Notes: a model not told the origin generated them from the letters alone. DNA of 64,000 bases from Natronorubrum halophilum (GCF_003670115.1 NZ_QQTY01000002.1:496001-560000), one strand, 5' to 3'. Positions 7,924 through 16,817 are shown, counted from the first letter of the stretch. Numbers and translations are program-made.

Positions 7924-8610
7924 ATGAATGTCGCGGTCGTCACCGTCGGAGACGAACTGCTCGCCGGACGAACGACGAACACGAACGCCACGTGGCTCTG
8001 CGAACGGCTCACCGAGCGCGGAGTTTCCGTCGAACGCGTTACGACGGTCCCGGATCGCATCGCCGACATCGCCCGCGTCGTCAACGAGTACCGCGCCGAG
8101 TACGACGCCGTCATCGTCACCGGTGGCCTCGGTCCGACCCACGACGACGTCACCGTGGAGGGCGTCGCCGCCGCGCTGGGTCGCTCGCTCGAGGAACACG
8201 ACGGAGCGCTCGCTTGGCTCGAGGAAGACGGCTACTCGCGCGCCGACCTGACCAAAGGGACGGCGGACCTACCGCGGGGCGCGCGGGCGCTGCACAACCG
8301 AAACGGCGTCGCCCCCGGCGCGGTCCTCGAGGGGGTCTACGTCCTTCCCGGCGTGCCGTCGGAGATGCGGGCGATGTTCGAGTCGATCGCGACCGAGTTT
8401 TCGGGAACCAGAACGTACCGCGAGGAGGTCGTCGCCGCCGAACCCGAGAGCGCGCTGCTCGATCGGATCGCGGCGGTGCGCGAACGCTTCGACGTCGTCA
8501 TCGGCAGCTATCCGGGCGAATCGGTTCGGCTCTCGCTCCAGAGTACGGACGAAGCGACCGTCGCCGAGGCCGCCGCGTGGCTCCGCGAGCGCGTCGAACA
8601 GCCTGAGTAA
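7924..8610 (+). CDS. Molybdopterin-binding (MoaB/CinA N-domain) protein
   Basis: A 228-residue protein with the MoCF-biosynthesis fold: VAVVTVGDELLAGRTTNTNATWLCERL at the N terminus, then AVIVTGGLGPTHDDVTVEGVAAAL, the signature GGxGPTxDD phosphate-binding loop, and the family's PPG-like segment GVYVLPGVPSEMRAMFE. This corresponds to the N-terminal domain of CinA without the C-terminal amidase domain, as usual for archaeal stand-alone homologues annotated as competence/damage-inducible or nicotinamide-nucleotide enzymes. Its exact substrate is uncertain (molybdopterin precursor, or ADP-ribose-type pyrophosphatase as in bacterial CinA). The ATG at 7924 aligns with the conserved start; the frame is open further upstream. 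Confidence 0.87.
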   Translation: MNVAVVTVGDELLAGRTTNTNATWLCERLTERGVSVERVTTVPDRIADIARVVNEYRAEYDAVIVTGGLGPTHDDVTVEGVAAALGRSLEEHDGALAWLEEDGYSRADLTKGTADLPRGARALHNRNGVAPGAVLEGVYVLPGVPSEMRAMFESIATEFSGTRTYREEVVAAEPESALLDRIAAVRERFDVVIGSYPGESVRLSLQSTDEATVAEAAAWLRERVEQPE

Positions 8611-8680
8611 CGGTTCGACCGCCGAGACGAGCGTGGCTCGAATAGCGTCGCTGCCACGGTCAGACGGTCTCGTGAGGTGA

Positions 8681-8803
8681 TTACCGGTACAGGTAGGCGA
8701 GCCATCCAACCGTCACGAGCAAGCCCAGCCCGAAGACGACCCAGCCTGTTTGCTCCGGCAATTCCGTCCCCGTTTCGAGAACGACGGACGCGAGTTCGTT
8801 CAT
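8681..8803 (-). CDS. 40-aa single-span membrane microprotein
   Basis: A complete ATG-to-TAA frame (start 8803, stop 8681) encodes 40 residues: a short mixed N terminus (about 20 residues with ELPEQ), then one hydrophobic helix, WVVFGLGLLVTVGWLAYLYR, ending in Tyr-Arg at the membrane edge. Codon use fits the neighbours. It lies between the CinA-domain gene (convergent) and an NAD-kinase-superfamily gene. No family name can be given with certainty. Confidence 0.6.
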   Translation of the reverse strand: MNELASVVLETGTELPEQTGWVVFGLGLLVTVGWLAYLYR

Positions 8804-8997
8804 GGTCCGCGATCCGTTCCCACGCCTCTTAACTTTTCAGAAAGCCGCCGCGTCGGACGCGTCGCTCGAGCCGATCCGGTATAGTCACGACTCGGTGACC
8901 CCGCTGTCGAAATCGACGGCAGGAGAAGCGTCCGTCACGAACGCCACGCGCGTCGAGCGGACCACACGCTTTTGGATCGGCTTTGCCTACAGCCGCC

Positions 8998-10197
8998 ATG
9001 GAGTCTCTCGGTGTCGTCGTGAACCCGATCGCGGGGATGGGCGGTCGGGTCGGGCTGAAGGGGACCGATGGCAAACTCGAGGAGGCGCGGAGGCGCGGAG
9101 CGAAGGCGCGAGCGCCGGATCGGGCGCGCGACGCACTCAGCGCGTTGCACCGGCGCGAGCCCGAGCTGACCGTCTACACGGCAGCGGACGTGCTGGGCGA
9201 ACGCGCGGTTCGGGACGCCGGCTACGAGCCGGTCGTCGTCTACGATCCGATAGCCGGGGAATCCGACGCTGCCGCCGGTGACGACGGCGACGGCGGCTCG
9301 AACGGCAGGACAGGGTCGGTCGAGCCTGCGGCCGCCGAGACGACGGCGGCCGACACGCACGCGGCCGTCCGCGCCTTTCTCGAGCGCGGCGTCGATTTGA
9401 TCTGTTTCGTTGGCGGCGACGGGACGGCCGTCGACGTCGCGGAGGTCATCGAGCACGACGCCGGGAGTCATGCGGCCGATCCCGACGACGCGACGAGCGC
9501 GTCTCCGGACGGGGACGTGACCCCGATGCTCGGTGTGCCGGCTGGCGTCAAGATCTACTCGTCGGTGTTCGCCGTGACGCCCGCCGACGCCGGCCGGATC
9601 ATCGCCGAGTTCGATCGCGTCGCGCCCCGCGAGGTGAACGACATCGACGAGGACGCGTACCGCGAGGGGGAGGTCCGAGCGGAGCTCAAGGCCGTCGTTC
9701 CGGTCCCCGTCGCACCCGACGTCCAGTCGGGCAAGCAGGTCGCGAGCGGGAGCGTCGACTCGCTGGCGTCGGGGTTCGCCCGCGAGGTCGACCCGGATCG
9801 AACGTACGTGTTCGGCCCCGGAAGCACCGTCGGCGCGATCGAGACGGAACTGGGGATCGAGCCCTCGCCGCTCGGCGTCGACGTCTGGCGCGACGGGACG
9901 GTCCTCGCACGCGACGCGTCCGAAAGCGAGATCCTCGAGGCCCTCCCGGAGCCGGCGACGATCGTGATCTCGCCGATCGGCGGACAGGGCTTCGTGTTCG
10001 GTCGCGGAAACCACCAGATTTCGCCCGCGGTCATCCGCCGAGCCGACGAGATCGAGATCGTCGCTTCGGACGAGAAACTAGACGGGATCGACTCGCTGCG
10101 CGTCGATACCGACGACGAGGACCTCGACGAAACGCTTCGCGGCTGGGAGCGGGTCCGAACGGGACGATTTACCACCAGACTCGTGAACGTTGTATAA
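8998..10197 (+). CDS. ATP-NAD kinase superfamily protein (COG3199-like)
   Basis: A 399-residue protein whose N terminus, LGVVVNPIAGMGGRVGLKGTDG, and intact phosphate loop VGGDGT (about residues 138-143) identify the NAD kinase/diacylglycerol-kinase-like superfamily, specifically the longer archaeal type with a C-terminal half containing YVFGPGSTVGAIETELGI and ISPIGGQGFVFGRGNHQISP. Unlike the 1308-2174 paralogue, the GGDGT motif is intact, so it can be expected to bind and phosphorylate a nucleotide or AcoX-like substrate; the true substrate is not known. An acidic low-complexity insert lies around residues 82-120. The ATG at 8998 follows an in-frame TTG at 8983. Convergent with the 40-aa microprotein gene only in the sense of a divergent start region of about 195 bases. 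Confidence 0.85.
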   Translation: MESLGVVVNPIAGMGGRVGLKGTDGKLEEARRRGAKARAPDRARDALSALHRREPELTVYTAADVLGERAVRDAGYEPVVVYDPIAGESDAAAGDDGDGGSNGRTGSVEPAAAETTAADTHAAVRAFLERGVDLICFVGGDGTAVDVAEVIEHDAGSHAADPDDATSASPDGDVTPMLGVPAGVKIYSSVFAVTPADAGRIIAEFDRVAPREVNDIDEDAYREGEVRAELKAVVPVPVAPDVQSGKQVASGSVDSLASGFAREVDPDRTYVFGPGSTVGAIETELGIEPSPLGVDVWRDGTVLARDASESEILEALPEPATIVISPIGGQGFVFGRGNHQISPAVIRRADEIEIVASDEKLDGIDSLRVDTDDEDLDETLRGWERVRTGRFTTRLVNVV

Positions 10198-10270
10198 GGT
10201 ACGGGGTATGCGCCCGCTCATAATCAACCATATAACTATCCGAGTCAGATATAATGACCATATAGTCAAG

Positions 10271-10277
10271 ATTAAGG
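10271..10277 (+). promoter_or_regulatory. Candidate TATA element of the PhoU-domain gene
   Basis: AAGATTAAGG, with ATTAAGG at 10271-10277, lies 24-30 bases before the ATG at 10301, the correct distance for a leaderless haloarchaeal mRNA. The sequence upstream (10213-10268) is unusually AT-rich, with several ATATA-type tracts and TGAC...GTCA half-arms at 10255-10268 that might bind a regulator. Confidence 0.4.
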
Positions 10278-10300
10278 TTCGGTCCTTCCTAAGAGGGCGT

Positions 10301-11332
10301 ATGGAAACGCGGAAAGTGCAACGATTGGGTCCGTCGACGCTCGCCATGACTCTCCCCGCCGAATGGGCGTCCGAACACGACGTCGAGAAGGGCGACGAAG
10401 TATCCCTCCGAACCAGCGGTAAAGGGACGTTGACCGTCATGCCCGAATCGGCAAGTACGGAGGAAACGGAGGCTATCATCCACGCCGACGACCTCGACGC
10501 CGACGCCGTCGAGCGCGCGATCGTCGCCCAGTACGTTCTCGGGCGACGCGTCATCCGCATCGACACCGAGGACGGGGCTCTCGAGTCTGACCACATCAAC
10601 GCGGTCTACCAGGCCGAGACGCAGCTGATGGGGCTCGGCGTCATCGAAGAGACCCCCGAGAGCATCTCGATTCGCTGTTCGGTCGATCCGGAGGATTTCA
10701 CGCTCGACAACCTCCTCGAGCGCCTCGAGCGAACCGGCCAGACGATGCGCGGCGAGGGGATCAAGGCGCTGGCTCACGGCAACCCCGACCTGGCCCAGCG
10801 AGCCCTGAACCGGGAACGACAGGCGAACAAGATCTTCGTCCTCCTGCTTCGGTTGATCTTTACGGCCTACCAGAATCCGAACCTCGCGCGGGCGATCGGC
10901 CTCAACAGCGGCTTCCCGCTGATCGGCTACCGCTCGATCGCGAAGAACCTCGAGTTGACGGCGGACAACGCCGAGGACATCGCCGATATCGTCATCGAGA
11001 CGGAGGGCCACACCCTCGATGTCGACAGTTCGGTCATGCGCGACATCCGCGAGCTGAACGAGCTGGTCGACGAGATCACCTCCATCGCGGTCGAGGCGGC
11101 CGTCGAGCGCGATTACGACAAGTCCAACAGGGTTCGGGCGCTCTTCCACGAGATCTCCGACCGCGAGAAGGAGATCCTCGCCGACCTGCCCGAGATGGAG
11201 AACGACGACCTGCTGCGCGTCCGAGAAGTACTTGTCAGCCTCCAGCAGACCGCACAGTACGCGATGCGAAACGCCGAAATCGCGGCAAACCTCGCGCTGA
11301 ACGAGGAGTCCGAGCACACAACGATCAACTGA
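10301..11332 (+). CDS. AbrB/PhoU domain regulator
   Basis: A 343-residue cytosolic protein. Residues 1-48 look like an AbrB/SpoVT swapped-hairpin DNA-binding domain (METRKVQRLGPSTLAMTLPAEWASEHDVEKGDEV). Residues about 115-335 contain two PhoU-type three-helix repeats, with conserved acidic stretches such as LTADNAEDIADIVIETEG and SNRVRALFHEISDREKEILADLPEME that bind metal clusters in PhoU. PhoU proteins modulate phosphate uptake and sensing; the fusion with AbrB suggests a direct transcription regulator. No pst transporter genes are next to it. The ATG at 10301 was chosen because it starts the AbrB motif and has a TATA-like element at the right spacing. Confidence 0.9.
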   Translation: METRKVQRLGPSTLAMTLPAEWASEHDVEKGDEVSLRTSGKGTLTVMPESASTEETEAIIHADDLDADAVERAIVAQYVLGRRVIRIDTEDGALESDHINAVYQAETQLMGLGVIEETPESISIRCSVDPEDFTLDNLLERLERTGQTMRGEGIKALAHGNPDLAQRALNRERQANKIFVLLLRLIFTAYQNPNLARAIGLNSGFPLIGYRSIAKNLELTADNAEDIADIVIETEGHTLDVDSSVMRDIRELNELVDEITSIAVEAAVERDYDKSNRVRALFHEISDREKEILADLPEMENDDLLRVREVLVSLQQTAQYAMRNAEIAANLALNEESEHTTIN

Positions 11333-11491
11333 TCCCGGCCGAGCCGCGCAGGGACGACCGCGCGACGCGACCTACCACGCGACTCGCCACGCGGTCGCGT
11401 CCTCCCTTTTTCCCGGCCGTTCGTTCGGTGACCGCGACTCGAGGCTCGAGCGCCGGCGTCGGTCGATACCCATCGGTGGCCGGACCGTCCG

Positions 11492-12463
11492 TTACGCGTC
11501 CCGGACGTCGATGGAACCGACCATAGTCTGTTTGTGCGGCTCACAGACGTAGCGGTCCATCGTCGCAGTTGCTTCCACGGAGACCGAAACGACGTCGCCC
11601 TCGTTCTCCGTGAAATCGGTTTCCGCGAGGCCATCGTCCGCCTCGTCGCGGATCTGTAGATTGTGCGTGAGACCGTCGCCGTTTCGCCACTCGATCGCGT
11701 ACTCCCGGCCCTCGAAGAGGAGGAGCGTCGGATTCTCGACCTCCTCGATCGGCGCGGGTTCGACGCCGACCCAGTTGGCGGCGGCGCCTTCCAGAACGAT
11801 CTCGTCGACGTCCTCCCAGGCGGCCGGCTCGAGCGCTTGTTCCCGCTCGTCCCCATCGTCACCACTGCCCTCGTCGCGACCGTCGGTAGTCTCGCCGTCC
11901 CCACAGAGTTCAGGTCCTCCCCGTGGGGAAAGGAGGCCGTACCAGTCGCCGTCGATTTCGACGCCGTTCACGAACGCCGACTCGGTGACCGTCTCGCCGC
12001 CGTCACCGTACGCGACCGAGAATCGAAGCTCCACGGCGGTCGCCACCGTTCCCGTGATATCCGCCTCGAATCCGGCGCGGGCGTCGTCCGGGTAGGGTTC
12101 GACGCACTCACAGGTGACGTCGTCGACGTCGGCGTCGATCCACTCGAGGTCTGTCGGCCAGCCGTTCTCGAGTTCCTCGGCGATGTCGGCCTCGTCGAGG
12201 GCTTCGTCTTCGAACTGTTCGACGGGATAGTACGACGCAGCGGTCTCGAAGTCGCCATCGCCGAGCGCGGCGATCATGGATCGACCCACGTCACGCGCCG
12301 GTTCGTCCGACGTGGAACTGTCCCCCGGTTCGTCTTCGTCGGACGGATCGGTGGTCTCGTCACCGTCTGTCTCGAGCGTACCGATACAGCCGGCGACGGG
12401 AGCGACGATACTGGAGGCGACGACGGCTTTGAGCAACTGCCGTCGAGCGGGGCCGTTCGGCAT
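11492..12463 (-). CDS. Tat lipoprotein with C-terminal cupredoxin domain
   Basis: Predicted extracytoplasmic copper protein. The N terminus has a twin-arginine pair and lipobox (RRQLLKAVVASSIVAPVAGC, lipid cysteine C26), so it should be exported folded and lipid-anchored. Residues 30-60 are an acidic linker and about 60-190 an unassigned domain with a CECV pair. The last 110 residues are a halocyanin/plastocyanin-like cupredoxin: H267 in LTHNLQI, then C307, H310 and M314 in YVCEPHKQTM, the four type-1 copper ligands. It probably carries electrons at the membrane surface. It has a TATA box just upstream and is divergent from the MFS transporter. Confidence 0.88.
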   Translation of the reverse strand: MPNGPARRQLLKAVVASSIVAPVAGCIGTLETDGDETTDPSDEDEPGDSSTSDEPARDVGRSMIAALGDGDFETAASYYPVEQFEDEALDEADIAEELENGWPTDLEWIDADVDDVTCECVEPYPDDARAGFEADITGTVATAVELRFSVAYGDGGETVTESAFVNGVEIDGDWYGLLSPRGGPELCGDGETTDGRDEGSGDDGDEREQALEPAAWEDVDEIVLEGAAANWVGVEPAPIEEVENPTLLLFEGREYAIEWRNGDGLTHNLQIRDEADDGLAETDFTENEGDVVSVSVEATATMDRYVCEPHKQTMVGSIDVRDA

Positions 12464-12483
12464 ACTACTGCTTCATTGATACG

Positions 12484-12491
12484 TATATAAT
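12484..12491 (-). promoter_or_regulatory. TATA box of the cupredoxin lipoprotein gene
   Basis: TATATAAT lies 21-28 bases before the minus-strand ATG at 12463, giving a leaderless or near-leaderless transcript. It is embedded in a short AT-rich stretch (12476-12494) that contrasts with the GC-rich surroundings. Confidence 0.55.
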
Positions 12492-12596
12492 ACGGTTGTG
12501 AACGTTTTCAAATAATGGCACAGTTCGGGAGTTGGAAACCGGCGGCCACCTTTCGCTTCGAAACGGTAATCGGACGGGGCGACGCACGTACGTTCA

Positions 12597-13913
12597 ATGC
12601 GGGGTCTGCCTCGTCGGATCGTCGCACAGTTCGCCGTCGACCGGCGAGTGCTCGCGCTGGCGTTCGCCCGGATGGCCGACGGGATCGGGAACTCGTTTCT
12701 GATCATCGTCATCCCGCTGTACGTCGCGAGCGGTATCGTCCGTGGGGCGACGTTCGGGCTCGAGGAAGCGATGGTCATCGGGATCATCCTCTCGCTGTTT
12801 GGCTTTCTCAACAGCAGTTTTCAGCCGCTTACCGGCCGACTCTCCGATCGGTTCGGGAAGCGCAAACCCTTCATTCTGATCGGACTCGGCGGCCTCGCGG
12901 CGACGAACCTGGCGTACGTCGTCGCGGAGTCGTACCTCTCGCTGATCGTTATCCGCGGCCTCCAGGGCGTCAGCGTCGCGTTTATCATTCCGGCGTCGAT
13001 CGCGCTCGTCAACGAACTCGCGACGACGGAGGATCGCGGCGGCAATATGGGCGTCTACAACACGTTTCGGCTGATCGGGTTCGGTGCCGGCCCCGTCGCG
13101 GCCGGCGCGGTCGTCAATCTCGGTCCGTACACCCTCCCTTCGGACGTCGCGATCGTCGGTATCCCCGCGGACGTCTCGATCAGTGGTTTCGATGCCGCCT
13201 TCTACGTCGCCGCGGTGGCGGCTATGATCGGGTACGCGCTGGTGACGGTCCTCATCACCGATCCCGACGCGACGAAGGCGAACGCGGGCGCGGATCTCTC
13301 GATCCCGATCCGCGACCGCTCCGGCAAACACCTGCTCGACCCGATCTTCACCCTCGGCGTCGCGTCGCTGTTCATGGCGGCGGCGATCGCCCTCTTCGCG
13401 ACCATCCAGCCACAGGTCAACGCTCGCCTCGAGCAGGGTTCGACCTGGTTCGGCCTCCAGTTTGCGGCGTTCATCCTCGCCCAGGTTCTCCTGCAGACGC
13501 CGATCGGGCGAGCGTGTGACTACTACGGACGACGGCCGTTCATCGTCGGTGGAATGGCCCTGCTCGTTCCGACGACGCTCGTACAGGGGTTCATCTTCGG
13601 CTCCGAGGTGATGTTCCTCGCACGGCTTGGTCAGGGCATCGCCGGCGCGATGGTGTTCGCGCCGTCGCTCGCGCTCGCGGGCGATCTCGCCGGCGAGGGC
13701 GAGTCCGGATCGAAACTGTCGGTGCTCACGATGGCGTTCGGATTCGGAATCGCCATCGGTCCGCTCTCCTCGGGCGCGCTGGTCGGCTACGGCTTCTACG
13801 CGCCGTTCGTCTTCGGGGCCGCACTCGCCGCCCTCGGAACGGTTCTGGTGTACACGCAGGTCGAAGAGACGCTCGAGACGACGCGCTCGATACCGGGAAG
13901 GAGCGACGAGTGA
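12597..13913 (+). CDS. Major facilitator superfamily transporter
   Basis: A 438-residue polytopic membrane protein with about 12 hydrophobic helices. The inter-helix 2-3 motif is GRLSDRFGKRKPFI, the family's canonical DRxGRR-type sequence, and the later GRACDYYGRRPFIVGG repeats it in the second half, confirming a two-bundle MFS fold. Substrate cannot be predicted; overall layout resembles drug/multidrug exporters. The start at ATG 12597 places a basic cytoplasmic N terminus before helix 1. It is divergent from the cupredoxin lipoprotein gene. Confidence 0.92.
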   Translation: MRGLPRRIVAQFAVDRRVLALAFARMADGIGNSFLIIVIPLYVASGIVRGATFGLEEAMVIGIILSLFGFLNSSFQPLTGRLSDRFGKRKPFILIGLGGLAATNLAYVVAESYLSLIVIRGLQGVSVAFIIPASIALVNELATTEDRGGNMGVYNTFRLIGFGAGPVAAGAVVNLGPYTLPSDVAIVGIPADVSISGFDAAFYVAAVAAMIGYALVTVLITDPDATKANAGADLSIPIRDRSGKHLLDPIFTLGVASLFMAAAIALFATIQPQVNARLEQGSTWFGLQFAAFILAQVLLQTPIGRACDYYGRRPFIVGGMALLVPTTLVQGFIFGSEVMFLARLGQGIAGAMVFAPSLALAGDLAGEGESGSKLSVLTMAFGFGIAIGPLSSGALVGYGFYAPFVFGAALAALGTVLVYTQVEETLETTRSIPGRSDE

Positions 13914-14064
13914 CGCGGAACAGCGGTCAGCGACGGATCGCGATCACCCGCCGGTCCGGCCCTGGGAACCGCGCCCGCAGAGCGCCGTCCGACGTTTCGA
14001 CTCCCTGTACACGAGAAGCGACGGGACGCAACGCAAAAGTAGGGGATCCGCATACGATTCGACG

Positions 14065-14568
14065 ATGACGCTCTCGGAGGAGGCCACAGAACGGTTGGCA
14101 GACGTGGTGGAGTTACAGCCGACGAAAAACGGGGAACTACAGGAGCGGTGGGACATGGAAAGCGGCAGCGAGGTCCATCAGTTCCTCGAGAACGAACTGG
14201 GTGACTACTACTTCCGTGACGATAACAGCCTGATCCGCGCGACGGCCGAAGCAGCGGATCTGGTGGACGTCGAACCCGGTATCGAGAGCGATCCGGAGAA
14301 CGACGGGGTTCCCTCTCGGATCCGCGTGCCGGAACTCCAGAGTCAGATCGTGGCGGTGCTCGCCGGACCCGACGACGAGTCCCAAAGCGTCGTTTCGGTG
14401 CTCCACGCCCTCCGAGACGAGTTCGATGTCGATCCCGAAGCCGAAGACGTTCGCTCCGGCCTGCAGAGCCTCCGGCGCAAAGGCGTCGTCGAGGTCGAGT
14501 ACCGAACCGTTCCGACGTTTCGGCTGACCGTCGCGCGCGAGGACCTCGAGGTCGGCATCTCCGATTGA
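14065..14568 (+). CDS. DUF5797 family protein
   Basis: A 167-residue soluble protein. Residues 1-75 (TLSEEATERLADVVELQPTKNGELQERWDMESGSEVHQFLENEL) and residues about 90-160 each read like a small helical domain; the second, with VVSVLHALRDEFDVDPEAEDVRSGLQSLRRKGVVEVEYRTVPTFRLT, has the helix-turn-helix-wing order of a winged helix. The family is known only from haloarchaea (DUF5797, from memory). Probably a transcription regulator or adaptor; no effector is visible. It is preceded by about 150 bases of non-coding DNA after the MFS gene. Confidence 0.82.
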   Translation: MTLSEEATERLADVVELQPTKNGELQERWDMESGSEVHQFLENELGDYYFRDDNSLIRATAEAADLVDVEPGIESDPENDGVPSRIRVPELQSQIVAVLAGPDDESQSVVSVLHALRDEFDVDPEAEDVRSGLQSLRRKGVVEVEYRTVPTFRLTVAREDLEVGISD

Positions 14569-14603
14569 ACCGTCGTGCGGGTGCCGGTCTCGAGTCCGCT
14601 ATA

Positions 14604-15653
14604 TTACAGCCCGGGTCGCCGTCGTCGCCGACGGTCCTCGAGTAACCGTCGACATCGTTTTCCTGGGCCGCCCTCGATCGGCCACCCCTGCGTCCGCCAG
14701 ACCGGCGGCTCCGGTTCGAAGTCGGCACAGTTCCCGGAACACTCCGCGGCCGTCTGACACCGTCCCTTCGCAGCGCAGTCCGGCGAGAGTTGCCGTCCGT
14801 CTCGAGCGCGCAACTCGAAGTGCCGGCAGTCGGGTCGCATGGTATCGACGAACAAGCGCCAGCCGCGTTCGTAGGCCCGCTCGGCGATGGCGAGCCGTTT
14901 TTCGGCTTTCGTCGCCGGGTCGACGTACTCGAAGCGCGCCGCCGAACCGTCTCGAGCCCCGCCGTCCGGTCGCTCGAGGATCCGCGTTCCGCGCTCGTCT
15001 ATGGGGAGCGAACGGGGATGCCACGCGACATCGACGGTGAGGGCTTCGGGCTCGAGCGCGAGAATGCCCGCTTCGATCGGCAGATCCTCGAACAGCGCCG
15101 GTTCGACGGCGCTGCCCGTTTCGCGCGTCGCAACCCAGACCTCGTCGGCCAGCCCCATCGCGACGTCGTACTCGAGCTGAGAGCCGAGCGCGCGAGCGGC
15201 GCTGGCGTCGAGGTCGGGTTTGTTCTCGATCGCGACGATCCGCTCGAGCCAGTCGGGATAGCGCCACTTCCTGCGGATTTCGATTCGGTTCCCGTTCTTT
15301 CTGGTCGCGACGATCCCGCGGTCGTCGGCTCGGTGGATCGCCTCGCGAACGTAGCGCCACGGGTAGCCGGGGTGGGGAAGGCAGTCGCGGTAGTAGGTCC
15401 ACTCAGCAGGCGCGTTCCGGACGACGTGTAACAGATCGCTATCGAGCCGTTTCCCGCCGAAATTCGCCCGCTCGCGGAGGGCGTCGGGGTTGCACTCGAG
15501 GACGATCGTGTCCCAGCGGCGGCGTTTCGTCCCGAGTTGGCGAGCGACGACGACCGCGCGGTCGTCGCTGGCAACCGTCTCGAGCGGCCAGGCGCGTTCC
15601 GCGAAGCGACAGGTTCGGAGTTCGAACGCGAACTCGCTCGTGTACCGGTCCAC
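14604..15653 (-). CDS. DUF5787 family protein
   Basis: A haloarchaeal family of unknown function (DUF5787). From the GTG at 15653 it is 349 residues. Visible features: SEFAFELRTCRFAE at the N terminus, a charged central region with KNGNRIEIRRKWRYPDWLERIVAIENKPDLDASAARALGSQLEYDVAMGLADEVWVAT, whose I-E-N-K-P-D strand and following helix resemble a PD-(D/E)xK nuclease-like core, and a C-terminal cysteine-rich knuckle (CAAKGRCQTAAECSGNCADF) followed by a basic tail. A nuclease role is only inference. No ATG precedes the conserved start in frame without overlapping the NUDIX gene, so a GTG start is assumed. Confidence 0.75.
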   Translation of the reverse strand: MDRYTSEFAFELRTCRFAERAWPLETVASDDRAVVVARQLGTKRRRWDTIVLECNPDALRERANFGGKRLDSDLLHVVRNAPAEWTYYRDCLPHPGYPWRYVREAIHRADDRGIVATRKNGNRIEIRRKWRYPDWLERIVAIENKPDLDASAARALGSQLEYDVAMGLADEVWVATRETGSAVEPALFEDLPIEAGILALEPEALTVDVAWHPRSLPIDERGTRILERPDGGARDGSAARFEYVDPATKAEKRLAIAERAYERGWRLFVDTMRPDCRHFELRARDGRQLSPDCAAKGRCQTAAECSGNCADFEPEPPVWRTQGWPIEGGPGKRCRRLLEDRRRRRRPGL

Positions 15654-15850
15654 GGCGGTGCTTGGAACCGCGCGAGCAAAAGCGCTGCTCGATCGGCCGA
15701 CGGTGCTCGAGGGGGCGATATCGGATCGAACCGACTCCGATCGCTCGAGCAGCGGCGCTACGGAACGCCGGCCGGCGGAATTGGCCCGGGCGGCGTTACG
15801 GAGCGGGCAGTGGCCCGCTCGGTTGCCGACAGCCCGCTCGAGACGAGGTG

Positions 15851-16294
15851 TTACTCCTCGTCTTCGTCCTCGTCCTTGCGGTCGTCGAGAAACCCGTGGG
15901 CCTGTTCGAGGATCTCCCGCGGGCCGTCCTGCGTGACGGTGTTTACCGCCTGGTCGTAATCTCGCCACTGGAGATCTCGATGTTCGCTTGACAGTTCCGC
16001 GCTCGCCTCGAACGACTTCGCAACGAAGAGGTGAACGGTCTTGTGGATCGTCTTACCGTTCGCCTGGAACACGTAGTTGTAATCCTCGCGAAAGCCGTCG
16101 AGAAGTCGGAACTGTTCGATACCTGCCTCTTCCTTTATTTCGCGGATCGCCGTCTGCTGTAGTTCTTCATCTCCTTCGACACCGCCCTTGGGAAACTCCC
16201 AATCGCCTGGGCGGCTCTTGAGTAGAAGATACTCGCGCCGGCCCCGCGTATCGCGGAAGAGGATCGCGCCTGCGCTCGTAGCTTCGACTGCCAT
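15851..16294 (-). CDS. NUDIX hydrolase (Ap4A pyrophosphatase-like)
   Basis: A 147-residue NUDIX enzyme. The Nudix box is complete: GGVEGDEELQQTAIREIKEEAGI matches GX5EX7REUXEEXGU, giving the Mg-binding helix. The N-terminal AGAILFRDTRGRREYLLLKSRPGDWEFPKGGVE and length are typical of bis(5'-nucleosyl)-tetraphosphatases (MutT/Ap4A type), which remove signalling dinucleotides. The C terminus is an acidic tail (DDRKDEDEDEE). The DUF5787 gene follows on the same strand about 200 bases downstream. Confidence 0.92.
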   Translation of the reverse strand: MAVEATSAGAILFRDTRGRREYLLLKSRPGDWEFPKGGVEGDEELQQTAIREIKEEAGIEQFRLLDGFREDYNYVFQANGKTIHKTVHLFVAKSFEASAELSSEHRDLQWRDYDQAVNTVTQDGPREILEQAHGFLDDRKDEDEDEE

Positions 16295-16481
16295 TAACTG
16301 TGCTAATAGGTGCGACGTTAAGAGAATATCGGACTGTTCGTCCAGCGTATATCCGATTCGGCCCGATACCCGCTCGCGCTCTCCCGGTCTACCCCGTCGG
16401 ATTCGGTCGCCGGCCGCGGCGCAACTGGGCGCATCTCAGCAAGTTTTTACGCGCCGGCCGTTGACGATTGGACGATACATC

Positions 16482-16817
16482 ATGACCTTCGTTACCCGCC
16501 TCACGCTCCAGAGCGGCGATCGCGCCGCACTCGACGGGATCGTCGAAGACATCAAAGCCAACGCCGAGCGCAAAGGTGCCGCCCTGAAAGGTCCCCACTC
16601 CCACCCCCCGAAGACGTTCTCGGTCCCCCAGCGCTGTCGGCTCCACGCCGACGACGACCGCCAGTTCGCCACGTGGGGGTACACCGTGTTCACCCGCGAA
16701 CTCGAGATTCACGGCCACGACAGCCTCGCGCGCAACATCGCCGAACAACGCTTCCCTGATTCGGTCCACATCGAGGCCGAAGTCGAGCAGATCCACGGCG
16801 CGGGGCGCGGAAACTGA
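16482..16817 (+). CDS. S10-like protein (uS10/mL48 family)
   Basis: A 111-residue protein with the ferredoxin-like fold of ribosomal protein uS10: TFVTRLTLQSGDRAALDGIVEDIKANAERKGAALKGPHSHPP, then the beta-loop RCRLHADDDRQFATWGYTVFTRELEIHGHD. The PP pair after GPHSH matches the S10 loop. Haloarchaea carry the true uS10 in the translation elongation factor operon; this copy stands alone next to a peptidase, so it is probably a paralogue with a special role (antitermination or ribosome-associated). The ATG at 16482 begins the conserved region. Confidence 0.85.
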   Translation: MTFVTRLTLQSGDRAALDGIVEDIKANAERKGAALKGPHSHPPKTFSVPQRCRLHADDDRQFATWGYTVFTRELEIHGHDSLARNIAEQRFPDSVHIEAEVEQIHGAGRGN

